Shown: one piece after another, positions 1 through 7,702 of the stretch
Layout: the number at the start of each line of letters is the position of its first letter
Position numbering within the stretch: position 1 is the stretch's first letter
From: Paraburkholderia sejongensis
GTDB taxonomy: Bacteria > Pseudomonadota > Gammaproteobacteria > Burkholderiales > Burkholderiaceae
Direction: 5' to 3'
Assembly (NCBI RefSeq): GCF_020880815.1
Contig: NZ_JAJITD010000020.1
Location: 62,001 to 126,000 of the forward strand
Length of the DNA stretch: 64,000 nt
Notes under the pieces: model-generated
Told to the model about the DNA's origin: nothing
Databases searched by the model: none
What the model saw: the letters and a program-made list of their open reading frames with translations, nothing else
Translations under genes and position numbers: made by a program

Positions 1-1277
1 AGCGCGATCGCGCGGCTTTGCGACAGCCGCTGCACCGGTTCGCGATGATCGCGCAGTTCCCAGTTGCGGTTGTCGACGCTCGCGACCGTGCCGGTGCGCA
101 TCACGCGCTTCAACTCGACGCCGTCGAGCTGTGTGACCTGCGCGACCGCGCGTTCGAGCGCGACCTGCACTTCGGCAAGCGCCGGGATCGGCACCCACAG
201 CGGCAGATCGGCGTCGAGCACGTGGTCCTCGCGCACATAGCCGTGCGCGAGCACGTAGTCGCCGAGACGCTGGGTGTTGCGCAGCCCCGCGCAGTGGCCG
301 AGCATGATCCACGCGTGCGGGCGCAGCACCGCGATGTGATCGGTGATGGTCTTCGCATTCGACGGCCCGACGCCGATGTTGATCATCGTGATGCCGCTGC
401 CGTCCGCGCGCTTCAGGTGATACGCGGGCATCTGCGGCAGCCGCGGCGGCGGCGTGCCTTCCTGGGCCTGCTCGCCGAGATTCTCGTTGTAGGTGACGAC
501 GTCGCCGGGCTCGACGAACGACGTGTATTCGCTGCGGTACGCGCGCAGTTCCTCGTCGTCGGTACGGGTCATCATGTTGCGGCCCAGTTTGACGAATTCG
601 TCGATATAGAACTGGTAGTTCGTGTACAGCACGTAGTTCTGCACGTGCGTCGGCGAGGTCGCGGTGTAGTGCTTGAGCCGGTGCAGCGAGAAGTCGACCC
701 GCGCCGCGGTGAACAGCGCGAGCGGATGCGGCTCGCCCGGCAGCGGTTCATAGGTGCCGTTGACGATCCGGTCGTCGAGCAGCGCGAGGTCCGGCGTATC
801 GAAGATGTCGCGCATCAGGGACAGGCGCTCGCGGTCCAGATCGCCTTCGAGGTGAATGCCCTCGGCAAACGCGAAATGAATCGGGATCGGCTGATCCGAT
901 ACGCCGACTTCGATCCGCACATGATGGTTTTTCGCCAGCAGCCGCAGTTGCTCGCGATAGTAGTTGCCGAACAGGTCGGGCCGCGTGACGGTCGTCTCGA
1001 ACACGCCCGGCCCCGCGACGAAGCCGTACGAGCGGCGCGAATCGACGTGCGTGTTGACCTCGGTGCGCACCCGCACGAACGGATAGCAGGCGCGCACGCG
1101 ATTGACAAACTGCTCGTTGCGGCGGTAGCGCGCGAATGCATCGCGCAGGAACGAAGTGTTTGCCTCGTAAATCGCGGCGAGGCGGGTGACGGCCTCGGCC
1201 GCGTCGTCGAAGCCCTCGGTGGGGAAGCTGTTGGCGGGAGTTTGCACCGTGCGTTGATTGATATCGTTGTTCATCAT
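1..1277 (-). CDS. amn: AMP nucleosidase (3' end beyond window)
   Basis: Hydrolyses AMP to adenine and ribose 5-phosphate in the cytoplasm, part of purine nucleotide turnover. The translated frame opens MMNNDINQRTVQTPANSFPTEGF and runs without a stop to the window edge (about 425 codons; the family is about 480-510). The N-terminal half matches the Amn-specific domain. The C-terminal part enters the nucleoside phosphorylase-like fold, with the segment MINIGVGPSNAKTITDHIAV followed by RPHAWIMLGHCAGLR, typical of Amn. The first of two adjacent ATGs (1275-1277) lies about 8 nt after AGGGGTG, which supports this start. It is transcribed divergently from the DUF2782 gene. The carboxy terminus is missing only because the window starts here. 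Identification is confident. Confidence 0.93.
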   Translation of the reverse strand, partial: MMNNDINQRTVQTPANSFPTEGFDDAAEAVTRLAAIYEANTSFLRDAFARYRRNEQFVNRVRACYPFVRVRTEVNTHVDSRRSYGFVAGPGVFETTVTRPDLFGNYYREQLRLLAKNHHVRIEVGVSDQPIPIHFAFAEGIHLEGDLDRERLSLMRDIFDTPDLALLDDRIVNGTYEPLPGEPHPLALFTAARVDFSLHRLKHYTATSPTHVQNYVLYTNYQFYIDEFVKLGRNMMTRTDDEELRAYRSEYTSFVEPGDVVTYNENLGEQAQEGTPPPRLPQMPAYHLKRADGSGITMINIGVGPSNAKTITDHIAVLRPHAWIMLGHCAGLRNTQRLGDYVLAHGYVREDHVLDADLPLWVPIPALAEVQVALERAVAQVTQLDGVELKRVMRTGTVASVDNRNWELRDHREPVQRLSQSRAIA

Positions 1278-1427
1278 CGTTCACCCCTATTGATGAGACG
1301 ACCTTACCACGGAACCCGGCGCCGCCAAATGTCAACCACAGGCTGAAGACGGGCTTGCACACGGTTCGCGCGCGTTGCGCGAAAGCGGCGCAAAATAAGG
1401 CCGCGCGCCCGTACGCGAGGCCGGATT

Positions 1428-1436
1428 TGCTAAAAT
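1428..1436 (+). promoter_or_regulatory. Extended -10 promoter element for the DUF2782-thrB genes
   Basis: TGCTAAAAT is an extended -10 (TGn plus TAAAAT) about 25 nt before the DUF2782 start codon. No convincing -35 box lies 16-18 nt upstream, as expected for an extended -10 promoter. The start codon has its own ribosome-binding site, GGAG, 7 nt before the ATG. This is inferred from sequence only. Confidence 0.4.
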
Positions 1437-1461
1437 CGGCGCACCCTTTCGGAGAATCACC

Positions 1462-1854
1462 ATGAAGCCGCTCCTTCCCATCGCCGTTGCGCTGGCTTTA
1501 GCCTTCGGCAACGCCGCGATGGCTGCCCCCGTCGACGAACCGCCGCCCGCCGACGCGCCCCAGTCGGCCAATGAACGGGCCGGTCTGCCGGACCTGGCGA
1601 AGATCAATCGCCCCGCCGCGGAGGTCAGCTCGAAGGTCGAAATCAACGTTCCGCGCACGCCGAGCTTCCACGAGGTGAGCCCGAGCGGCACCGAAATCAC
1701 GGAGTATCGCGACAAGGGCAAGCCGGTCGAAATCAACGTGCATTCGAATTTCGGCACGCGCTACCAGATGAGCGCGCCGCTCGACACGTCGCCGACCGTC
1801 CACGACAGCGGCCGTCCGAGCACCCGTTTGCCGTCGGTGAACCTGCGCTACTGA
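1462..1854 (+). CDS. DUF2782 family exported protein
   Basis: A 130-residue protein with a signal peptide (residues 1-21, MKPLLPIAVALALAFGNAAMA, cleavage after the AMA motif), so probably periplasmic. The mature part is Pro-rich. It contains the DUF2782 core around residues 70-100 (GTEITEYRDKGKPVEINV, then TRYQM), which in the family reads as a conserved EYR...G..Y.V pattern. No enzymatic function is known. DUF2782 genes commonly sit beside thrB or polA in gammaproteobacteria and betaproteobacteria, and here thrB follows 188 nt downstream. The ATG is preceded by GGAG at 7 nt. The family assignment is fairly sure; the function is unknown. Confidence 0.8.
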   Translation: MKPLLPIAVALALAFGNAAMAAPVDEPPPADAPQSANERAGLPDLAKINRPAAEVSSKVEINVPRTPSFHEVSPSGTEITEYRDKGKPVEINVHSNFGTRYQMSAPLDTSPTVHDSGRPSTRLPSVNLRY

Positions 1855-2042
1855 TCGATCCCGAAGCGGCGCGCCGGCACTTGCCGGGTCCCGCGCCGCG
1901 GCCCGTGTTCCCCGCAAGCGCAATCCGGATACGCCGAACCGCCTGGTTCGACACCGCCTCCACCCGCTTGCTGCCTACTTTTGTCGCACCTCGCACTGGC
2001 CCTACCGCGCCAGCCCGAACAACCTGACCCGACGTTTCCCGC

Positions 2043-3038
2043 ATGGCCGTCTTCACCGCTGTCAACGACTCCCAACTCGCAGAATGGATGCGCCACTACG
2101 ACCTCGGCGATGTCGTCGAATTGCGTGGCATCTCGTCCGGCATTGAAAACAGCAACTTCTTTCTGACGACGACGCGCGGCGAATACGTGCTGACGATTTT
2201 CGAAAAGCTGACCGCCGAACAACTGCCGTTCTATCTCGACCTGATGCGCCACCTCGCGTCGCACCGCGTGCCGGTGCCCGATCCGATGCCGCGCAAGGAC
2301 GGCGCACTGTTCGGCATGCTGCTCGGCAAGCCGGCGACGATCGTCACCAAGCTCGAGGGCGCGCCCGAACTCGCGCCCGGCATCGAGCACTGCGTCGAGG
2401 TCGGCCAGATGCTCGCGCGGATGCACCTCGCGGGCCGCGACTATCCGCGCTATCAGCCGAATCTGCGCAGCCTGCCGTGGTGGCGCGACACCGTGCCGAC
2501 GATCCTGCCGTATCTGGAAGGCGAACAAGCCGAGCTGCTGGCGTCGGAGCTCGCGCATCAGGAAGCGTTTTTCGCGTCGGCCGATTACGCGGCGATGCCG
2601 GGCGGCCCCTGCCACGCCGACCTGTTCCGCGACAACGCGATGTTCGCGCACGCGGCGCCCGGCACCGGCCACGAAGTGCGGCTCGGCGGCTTCTTCGACT
2701 TCTATTTCGCCGGCTGCGACAAGTGGCTGTTCGACGTCGCGGTGACCGTCAACGACTGGTGCGTCGACCTCGCGACCGGCCAGCTCGACGACGCGCGCAC
2801 CGAGGCGCTGCTGCGCGCGTACCAGACGGTGCGGCCGTTTACCGTCGAGGAAAACCGCCATTGGGGCGACATGCTGCGGGCCGGCGCGTACCGCTTCTGG
2901 GTCTCGCGCCTGTATGATTTTCACCTGCCGCGCGCGGCCGAGCTGCTCAAGCCGCACGACCCCGGCCATTTCGAACGCATTCTGCGCGAACGCCTGAAAG
3001 GCGTCGCCAATCCTGGCATCCATACTCCATGCAACTGA
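2043..3038 (+). CDS. thrB: Homoserine kinase, type II (ChoK/APH fold)
   Basis: Phosphorylates L-homoserine with ATP to O-phosphohomoserine in threonine biosynthesis. The 331 residues match the length of the aminoglycoside-phosphotransferase-like ThrB of betaproteobacteria and pseudomonads, which is unrelated to the GHMP-type ThrB of E. coli. Residues 31-43 (SSGIENSNFFLTT) form the nucleotide-binding loop. The Brenner motif HADLFRDN lies at 191-198, with catalytic D193 and N198, and the metal-binding D219 is in GGFFDFYFAG. No clear Shine-Dalgarno sequence precedes the ATG, so the start rests on the family N-terminus MAVFT. Its end overlaps the next gene by 10 nt, implying translational coupling. 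Confidence 0.95.
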   Translation: MAVFTAVNDSQLAEWMRHYDLGDVVELRGISSGIENSNFFLTTTRGEYVLTIFEKLTAEQLPFYLDLMRHLASHRVPVPDPMPRKDGALFGMLLGKPATIVTKLEGAPELAPGIEHCVEVGQMLARMHLAGRDYPRYQPNLRSLPWWRDTVPTILPYLEGEQAELLASELAHQEAFFASADYAAMPGGPCHADLFRDNAMFAHAAPGTGHEVRLGGFFDFYFAGCDKWLFDVAVTVNDWCVDLATGQLDDARTEALLRAYQTVRPFTVEENRHWGDMLRAGAYRFWVSRLYDFHLPRAAELLKPHDPGHFERILRERLKGVANPGIHTPCN

Positions 3039-3835
3039 TCGAAGTTCCCGCGAAAACCGGCTACGTGTGGTTCCGGCAAGGCATCTGGCTGTTCCGCAAG
3101 AATCCGCTCGCGTTCCTCACGTTGTTCTTCACCTATCTGCTGGTGATGACACTGGTGTCGCAGATCCCGGTGGTCGGCGGCGTGCTGCCGCTGCTGTTCA
3201 TTCCGGGCGTCGCGGTCGGTTTCATGGCCGCGTGCCGCGACACGATCGCCGGCAAACCGGTGTTTCCGACCATCCTCGTCGACGGCTTTCATTCGTACGG
3301 TCCGGTGGTCACGCGGCGGCTGCTGGTGCTCGGCGTCGTGTACGTGATCGCGATGGCGCTGGTGCTGGCCGGCTCCGCGCTTGCCGACGGCGGCATGCTG
3401 CTGCAGGTGATGCTCGGCAACGCGGCGATGGACGAGAACGCGATCGCCAACAGCAACATCCCGCTCGCGGTGCTGACCGCGCTCGCGTTTTACGTGCCGG
3501 TCGCGATGCTGTTCTGGTTCTCGCCGATTCTCATCGCGTGGCACGACGTGCCGCCGGTCAAGGCGATGTTCTTCAGCGTCGTCAGTTGCTGGCGCAATCG
3601 CGGTGCGTTCGTCGTGTTCGCGGCGCTGTGGTTCGCGGTGGCGACGCTGGTGTCGCTCGGGCTGTCCACGCTGATGCAGGCGCTCGGCGCGGCCGAGTTC
3701 GCGTTCGCGATCCTGATGCCCGCGACGATGATCGTCACCACGATGCTGTATTGCTCGTTCTACGCGACCTATCGCGGTTGCTTCGGCGTGCAGACGCCGC
3801 AAACACCGGATCTGCCGACCCGGCCGGCGGCCTGA
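3029..3835 (+). CDS. BPSS1780-family integral membrane protein
   Basis: A 268-residue multipass inner-membrane protein with hydrophobic segments at about residues 27-47, 50-70, 95-120, 145-170, 190-215 and 220-245. It begins MQLIEVPAKTGYVWFRQGIWLF, the conserved start of the Burkholderia BPSS1780 family, named after a B. pseudomallei chromosome 2 locus. The start codon lies inside the last codons of thrB (10-nt overlap), so the two are co-translated. No catalytic motif is visible and the role is unknown; the thrB linkage might hint at amino-acid physiology, but that is inference. Confidence 0.8.
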   Translation: MQLIEVPAKTGYVWFRQGIWLFRKNPLAFLTLFFTYLLVMTLVSQIPVVGGVLPLLFIPGVAVGFMAACRDTIAGKPVFPTILVDGFHSYGPVVTRRLLVLGVVYVIAMALVLAGSALADGGMLLQVMLGNAAMDENAIANSNIPLAVLTALAFYVPVAMLFWFSPILIAWHDVPPVKAMFFSVVSCWRNRGAFVVFAALWFAVATLVSLGLSTLMQALGAAEFAFAILMPATMIVTTMLYCSFYATYRGCFGVQTPQTPDLPTRPAA

Positions 3836-3925
3836 TCTGTCGATTGCCGCGCGGGGGCCGTTCCGGCGCCCGCGCGTTCGTTCCTCTCGCGCCCGTCATC
3901 TACGCCGGATTGCGGCACAATGGTT

Positions 3926-3948
3926 AGCGTGCAAGCCATTTGCACGCT
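3926..3948 (+). promoter_or_regulatory. Palindromic operator in front of ohrR
   Basis: A perfect inverted repeat, AGCGTGCAA - 5 nt - TTGCACGCT, ends 19 nt before the ohrR start codon. Its TGCAA/TTGCA core recurs in the palindromes between ohrR and ohr, which is what an autoregulating OhrR would need. The element is seen directly; its binding role is inferred. Confidence 0.6.
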
Positions 3949-3967
3949 CTTTCAGCCGAGATGCACG

Positions 3968-4429
3968 ATGACCACTCAGCGCGCCGCCCTCCCCTTCACG
4001 CTCGACGAGCAACTGTGCTTCGCCCTCTATTCGACCTCGCTGGCGATGACGAAGGCGTACAAGCCGCTGCTCGAAAAGCTCGGCCTGACCTACCCGCAAT
4101 ACCTGGCGATGCTGGTGCTGTGGGAAACCGACAACGTCACCGTGAAGGACATGGCCACGCGTCTGAATCTCGATCCGGCGACGGTCACGCCACTGCTCAA
4201 ACGGCTCGAGGCTCAAGGCCTCGTCGAACGCGTGCGCGGCACCGACGACGAACGGCTCGTCTATATCCGGCTCTCCAGCGCGGGCAAGACGCTCAAACGC
4301 CAGGCGCGCGAAGTGCCCGCCGAAATCTTCTGCGCGACCCAGCAGACGCCGGAATTCCTGCTGCGCCTGCGCGACGATCTCACCCGTCTGCGCGCGACAC
4401 TCAACGATTACATGGACGACGGCGAGTAA
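3968..4429 (+). CDS. ohrR: OhrR, organic-peroxide-sensing MarR-family repressor
   Basis: A 153-residue winged-helix repressor of ohr that is inactivated when a cysteine is oxidised by organic hydroperoxides. The reactive cysteine of the family is present at C17 in EQLCFALYSTS. The DNA-binding part is LTYPQYLAMLVLWETDNVTV, then DMATRLNLDPATVTPLLKRL and the wing RVRGTDDERLVYI. C-terminal cysteine C120 (IFCATQQ) could matter if this is a two-cysteine OhrR. I chose the ATG at 3968 over an upstream in-frame start because residue numbering and the C17 position then fit the family. Operator palindromes flank the gene on both sides. ohr lies 190 nt downstream on the same strand. Confidence 0.93.
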   Translation: MTTQRAALPFTLDEQLCFALYSTSLAMTKAYKPLLEKLGLTYPQYLAMLVLWETDNVTVKDMATRLNLDPATVTPLLKRLEAQGLVERVRGTDDERLVYIRLSSAGKTLKRQAREVPAEIFCATQQTPEFLLRLRDDLTRLRATLNDYMDDGE

Positions 4430-4479
4430 CCGCCGCGCTGCAGCCGCTACCCAAAACGGGAAGCGCGCTATCGCGTCGA

Positions 4480-4521
4480 TGCAAAATTTAATTTGCACAC
4501 AAATGATTTGTGTACTATCTT
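4480..4521 (+). promoter_or_regulatory. ohr promoter with two OhrR-type operators
   Basis: Two abutting palindromes are visible: TGCAAAATTTAATTTGCA (4480-4497, arms TGCAAA/TTTGCA) and ACACAAATGATTTGTGT (4497-4513, perfect 8-nt arms around one base). TTGCAC at 4493-4498 and TATCTT at 4516-4521 form a -35/-10 pair with 17-nt spacing. The second palindrome therefore fills the promoter spacer and the first covers the -35 box. Bound repressor would block RNA polymerase. The first palindrome shares its TGCAA core with the site before ohrR. Confidence 0.7.
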
Positions 4522-4619
4522 AGTCGACATGCCGCTTCGCTGTTACCTCGCCAGACCGGCGAACCAGCCCGCGGCGGCAAGCATGCGAACCCTGACCATC
4601 CCAGACAAGGAGCAGCACC

Positions 4620-5039
4620 ATGAACATCCTCTACAAGGCAAGCGCAACGAGCACCGGTGGCCGCGACGGCCGCGCCGTATCGTCGGACAATGCATTGGAC
4701 GTGAAGCTGGCCGCGCCGCGTGAGCTCGGCGGCAACGGCGCGGCGGGCACCAACCCCGAACAGTTGTTCGCGGCCGGCTACTCGGCCTGTTTCCTGAGCG
4801 CGATGAAGTTCGTCGCCGGCCAGCGCAAGCAGGCGCTGCCGGCCGACACGCAGGTCTCCGCGGACGTCGGCATCGGCCCGAACGACCACGGCGGCTTCGC
4901 GCTCGACATCGATCTGCGCATCACCCTGCCGGGTCTCGCGCCGGAAGCGGCGAAGGAACTGGTCGACGCCGCGCATCAGGTTTGCCCGTACTCGAACGCC
5001 ACGCGCAACAACGTCGCGGTTCGTCTGCACGTCGCGTAA
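4620..5039 (+). CDS. ohr: Organic hydroperoxide resistance protein Ohr
   Basis: A thiol peroxidase of the OsmC/Ohr family that reduces fatty-acid and other organic hydroperoxides to alcohols in the cytoplasm, recycled by lipoyl proteins. The 139 residues match the family. The peroxidatic cysteine is C57 (GYSACFLSA), the resolving cysteine is C122 (QVCPYSNATR), and the N-terminal region carries the conserved SATSTGGRDG. A ribosome site, AAGGAG, precedes the ATG. It follows ohrR and the double operator, so it should be strongly induced by organic peroxides. Confidence 0.97.
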   Translation: MNILYKASATSTGGRDGRAVSSDNALDVKLAAPRELGGNGAAGTNPEQLFAAGYSACFLSAMKFVAGQRKQALPADTQVSADVGIGPNDHGGFALDIDLRITLPGLAPEAAKELVDAAHQVCPYSNATRNNVAVRLHVA

Positions 5040-5192
5040 GCCGGCCGACCGGCGCGCAACCGCGCGCCGTCGCGAACAATGCCCGCTCCCTGCACAATGA
5101 GGGGCGGGCGTTGTTGCATCTGACGCCCACGGCACGCAATCTGCGACACCGCACCCTAACTTCCCGCTTCCCACCGCTACCCACCCTACCCG

Positions 5193-6692
5193 ATGACACG
5201 CGCCCGCCGCCTCGACGACTCCTTCGACACCGGCCTCGTCTGGTTCCGCCGCGATCTGCGCAGCACCGATCAGGCCGCGCTGTACTACGCACTCAAGCAT
5301 TGCGAGCGGGTGTGGTGCGTCTTCGTGTTCGACACGACGATCCTGCAACCGCTGATCGACACATGGCAGACGCGTCATCCGGACGAGCCGGCGCAGGACC
5401 GGAGGATCGATTTCATCCTCGCATCGCTGCAAGAACTCGATCACGCGTTGCGCGCCGACGGCGGCGGTCTCGTCGTGCTGCATGGCGACCCGGCTGAGCT
5501 GGTACCGAAACTGGCCGCCGAACTGCGGGTCGATGCGGTGTTCGCGAATCACGATTACGAGCCGGTTGCGATCGAACGCGATGCAGCGGTCGGCGAACAG
5601 CTCGCCGAAGCGGGTCGCCAGTGGCTGACGTTCAAGGACCAGACGATTTTCGAGCGCGACGAGGTGCTCAACGGTCAGCGCAAACCGTTCGCGGTCTTCA
5701 CGCCATACAAGAACGCGTGGCTCAAGCAGCTCCGCGCGTTCGACCTGAAGCCCTACCCTGTCGAAACCTATGCGAAGCATCTGGCGGCGCTGCCGCGCAA
5801 GCTGGACCGCCCCCTGCCGACGCTCGACCAGCTCGGCTTCGCACCGAGCAACCTCGCCGAACTGGCGCTGCCCGCCGGCATGAGCGGCGCGCAACAGTTG
5901 CTCGACGACTTCCTGACGCGCATCGACAGCTATGCGGAGCGCCGCGACTTTCCCGCCGCGAAGGGACCGAGCTATCTGTCGGTGCATCTGCGCTTCGGCA
6001 CCGTGTCGATCCGCACGCTCGCGCGCCTCGCGTACGAGATGTCGCTCCAGCCCGACGGCGAAGGCGCGGCGACCTGGCTCTCCGAGCTGATCTGGCGGGA
6101 CTTCTACTTCATGGTGCTCGCCCATCATCCGCGCATCGCGAGCGGCGCGCCGTTCAAGCGGGAATACGAGCATCTGCGCTGGGAGCATGGCGCCGAGGCC
6201 GACAAGGCGTTCGCCGCGTGGTGCGACGGCCGCACCGGCTATCCGCTGATCGACGCGGCGATGCTGCAACTAAACCGCACCGGCTACATGCACAACCGTC
6301 TGCGGATGGTGACCGCGAGCTTTCTCGCGAAGGATCTCGGCATCGACTGGCGTCGCGGCGAGCGCTATTTCGCGGACTTGCTCAACGACTTCGATTTCTC
6401 GGCGAACAACGGCGGCTGGCAATGGGCGGCCTCGACCGGTTGTGATGCGCAACCGTACTTCCGCATTTTCAATCCGGTCACCCAATCCGAAAAATTCGAC
6501 CCGGACGGCCGCTTTATCAAACGCTATCTTCCCGAGCTCGCGAACTTGCCGGCAAAATGGATTCACGCGCCATGGGTTGCGGGCGCGCAGCGGCTCGCGG
6601 AACTCGGCGTGGTACTGGGCAAAGACTATCCGGAACCGATCGTCGATCACGCGCAGGCCCGCGAGCGCACGCTCGCCCGTTACGGCAAGTGA
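5193..6692 (+). CDS. phrB: Deoxyribodipyrimidine photolyase (class I CPD type)
   Basis: A light-driven enzyme that splits cyclobutane pyrimidine dimers using FADH-. At 499 residues it has the usual size. The N-terminal antenna domain starts at VWFRRDLRSTDQAALYYAL. The FAD-binding helical domain contains SELIWRDFYFMVLAHHPR and the signature NNGGWQWAASTGCDAQPYFR followed by IFNP. Several tryptophans in this region fit the electron-transfer chain. There is no clear ribosome site before the ATG at 5193, so the exact start could differ by a few codons. TspO follows 44 nt downstream on the same strand, suggesting co-transcription. Confidence 0.95.
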   Translation: MTRARRLDDSFDTGLVWFRRDLRSTDQAALYYALKHCERVWCVFVFDTTILQPLIDTWQTRHPDEPAQDRRIDFILASLQELDHALRADGGGLVVLHGDPAELVPKLAAELRVDAVFANHDYEPVAIERDAAVGEQLAEAGRQWLTFKDQTIFERDEVLNGQRKPFAVFTPYKNAWLKQLRAFDLKPYPVETYAKHLAALPRKLDRPLPTLDQLGFAPSNLAELALPAGMSGAQQLLDDFLTRIDSYAERRDFPAAKGPSYLSVHLRFGTVSIRTLARLAYEMSLQPDGEGAATWLSELIWRDFYFMVLAHHPRIASGAPFKREYEHLRWEHGAEADKAFAAWCDGRTGYPLIDAAMLQLNRTGYMHNRLRMVTASFLAKDLGIDWRRGERYFADLLNDFDFSANNGGWQWAASTGCDAQPYFRIFNPVTQSEKFDPDGRFIKRYLPELANLPAKWIHAPWVAGAQRLAELGVVLGKDYPEPIVDHAQARERTLARYGK

Positions 6693-6736
6693 GGGCCCGC
6701 TTACATCAGTGAACAACAACGTCTGGAGGGGTAAAG

Positions 6737-7195
6737 ATGCGTCGTCTGCCGTCGCTGCTCGTGTTTCTGATCCTGACGCTGGCGGCCGGCTGGGCCGCGA
6801 GTCTATCGATGCCGGACGCGTGGTACGCGGATCTGCACAAACCCGTCTTCAATCCGCCGAACTGGGTGTTCCCGCCGGTCTGGACCGTGCTGTACGTACT
6901 GATGGCGTTTTCCGCGTGTCGGGTCTGGAAGCGCGACGGGATGACCGCGGCGATCGTGCTGTGGGTCGTGCAACTGCTGTTCAACGCGGCGTGGATGTGG
7001 CTGTTTTTCGGCCTGCACCGGCCCGACGCGGGGCTCGTCGACATACTGATCCTGCTGGTGCTGATCGTCGTGCTGACCTATATGTTCTGGCGACGCGATC
7101 GCCTCGCGGGCGTGCTGCTGATGCCGTACGTGATATGGGTCGCGTATGCGGCGCTGCTCAATTACGCGTTGTGGCAGATGAATCCGGCTGCGTGA
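6737..7195 (+). CDS. tspO: TspO/MBR (tryptophan-rich sensory) protein
   Basis: A 152-residue membrane protein with five hydrophobic helices. It carries the TspO signature KPVFNPPNWVFPPVWTVLY in the first loop and second helix, and aromatic-rich later helices (VVQLLFNAAWMWLFFG and PYVIWVAYAALLNYALW). Bacterial TspO proteins bind porphyrins and have been linked to tetrapyrrole handling and light or oxidative stress. GGAGGGG lies before the ATG. Its place directly after photolyase suggests a shared light-stress response, which is an inference. Tetrapyrrole binding here is known for the family, not shown by this sequence. Confidence 0.92.
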   Translation: MRRLPSLLVFLILTLAAGWAASLSMPDAWYADLHKPVFNPPNWVFPPVWTVLYVLMAFSACRVWKRDGMTAAIVLWVVQLLFNAAWMWLFFGLHRPDAGLVDILILLVLIVVLTYMFWRRDRLAGVLLMPYVIWVAYAALLNYALWQMNPAA

Positions 7196-7409
7196 TGCGA
7201 GCCGTTGGAGACGAGTTGGCCGAAGCCAGGCGCCAGCACCGAGGCGCCGAAAGTAAGCCGCTTGACTGGCCGCGCGGGCCGCATGGAGGGCGAAGCTGGT
7301 GAAGCGAGGGTTTCGGGCGAGCGCCTGAGCGGCGTGCCCCGAACACCGGCGTCTCACTACCCGCCGATGCTCCGATTGCTACAGTCCGATGCGGACGTTT
7401 GACGCCCGA

Positions 7410-7592
7410 TTAACCGTAGTGCTGGCTCATCCACGACGGCTGACGCACGTTCGCGTCACGGTCGAGCTTGCGCATACGGAATTCGAGATCGTACAGATCG
7501 GTCGCTTCGGCGAGATAGGCGTCGGCGCGCTCTTTGGCGAGCTGGTCCGGCGACTTGGTCAGGAACAGAAACAGGCGGCTAAGCAGATACAT
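7410..7592 (-). CDS. DUF3563 family small protein
   Basis: A 60-residue protein, MYLLSRLFLFLTKSPDQLAK at its start, with the DUF3563 core DAYLAEATDLYDLEFRMRKLD. Family members are short helical proteins of unknown function, frequent in Burkholderiales. GAGG lies 8 nt before the chosen ATG (7590-7592). A start five codons upstream is possible but has no ribosome site. The leader contains a perfect TAGGCGT/ACGCCTA palindrome and a TATAAT box, so it is probably a separate transcription unit. Confidence 0.75.
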   Translation of the reverse strand: MYLLSRLFLFLTKSPDQLAKERADAYLAEATDLYDLEFRMRKLDRDANVRQPSWMSQHYG

Positions 7593-7614
7593 GGTCGACC
7601 TCGGCAATGTGAGC

Positions 7615-7649
7615 TAGGCGTTTACGCCTAAGGGATAACCCGTATTATA
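7615..7649 (-). promoter_or_regulatory. -10 box and palindrome ahead of the DUF3563 gene
   Basis: On the minus strand, a perfect TATAAT (7644-7649) is followed by an exact inverted repeat TAGGCGT-2 nt-ACGCCTA at 7615-7630, just downstream of the expected transcription start. No -35 box at standard spacing is visible; a TTGACC lies 25 nt upstream of the -10, too far for a normal sigma-70 promoter. The palindrome may be an operator or a 5' hairpin. Confidence 0.45.
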
Positions 7650-7702
7650 GGGAAAACCCTAGGATTACGCTACTGGTCAATATTCGAGGTGTTGTTACGG
7701 CG

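Noticed and set aside
18..1346. Plus-strand open frame of 442 codons
   Set aside because: It is the complement of amn. The minus-strand frame gives a clear AMP nucleosidase with a ribosome site.
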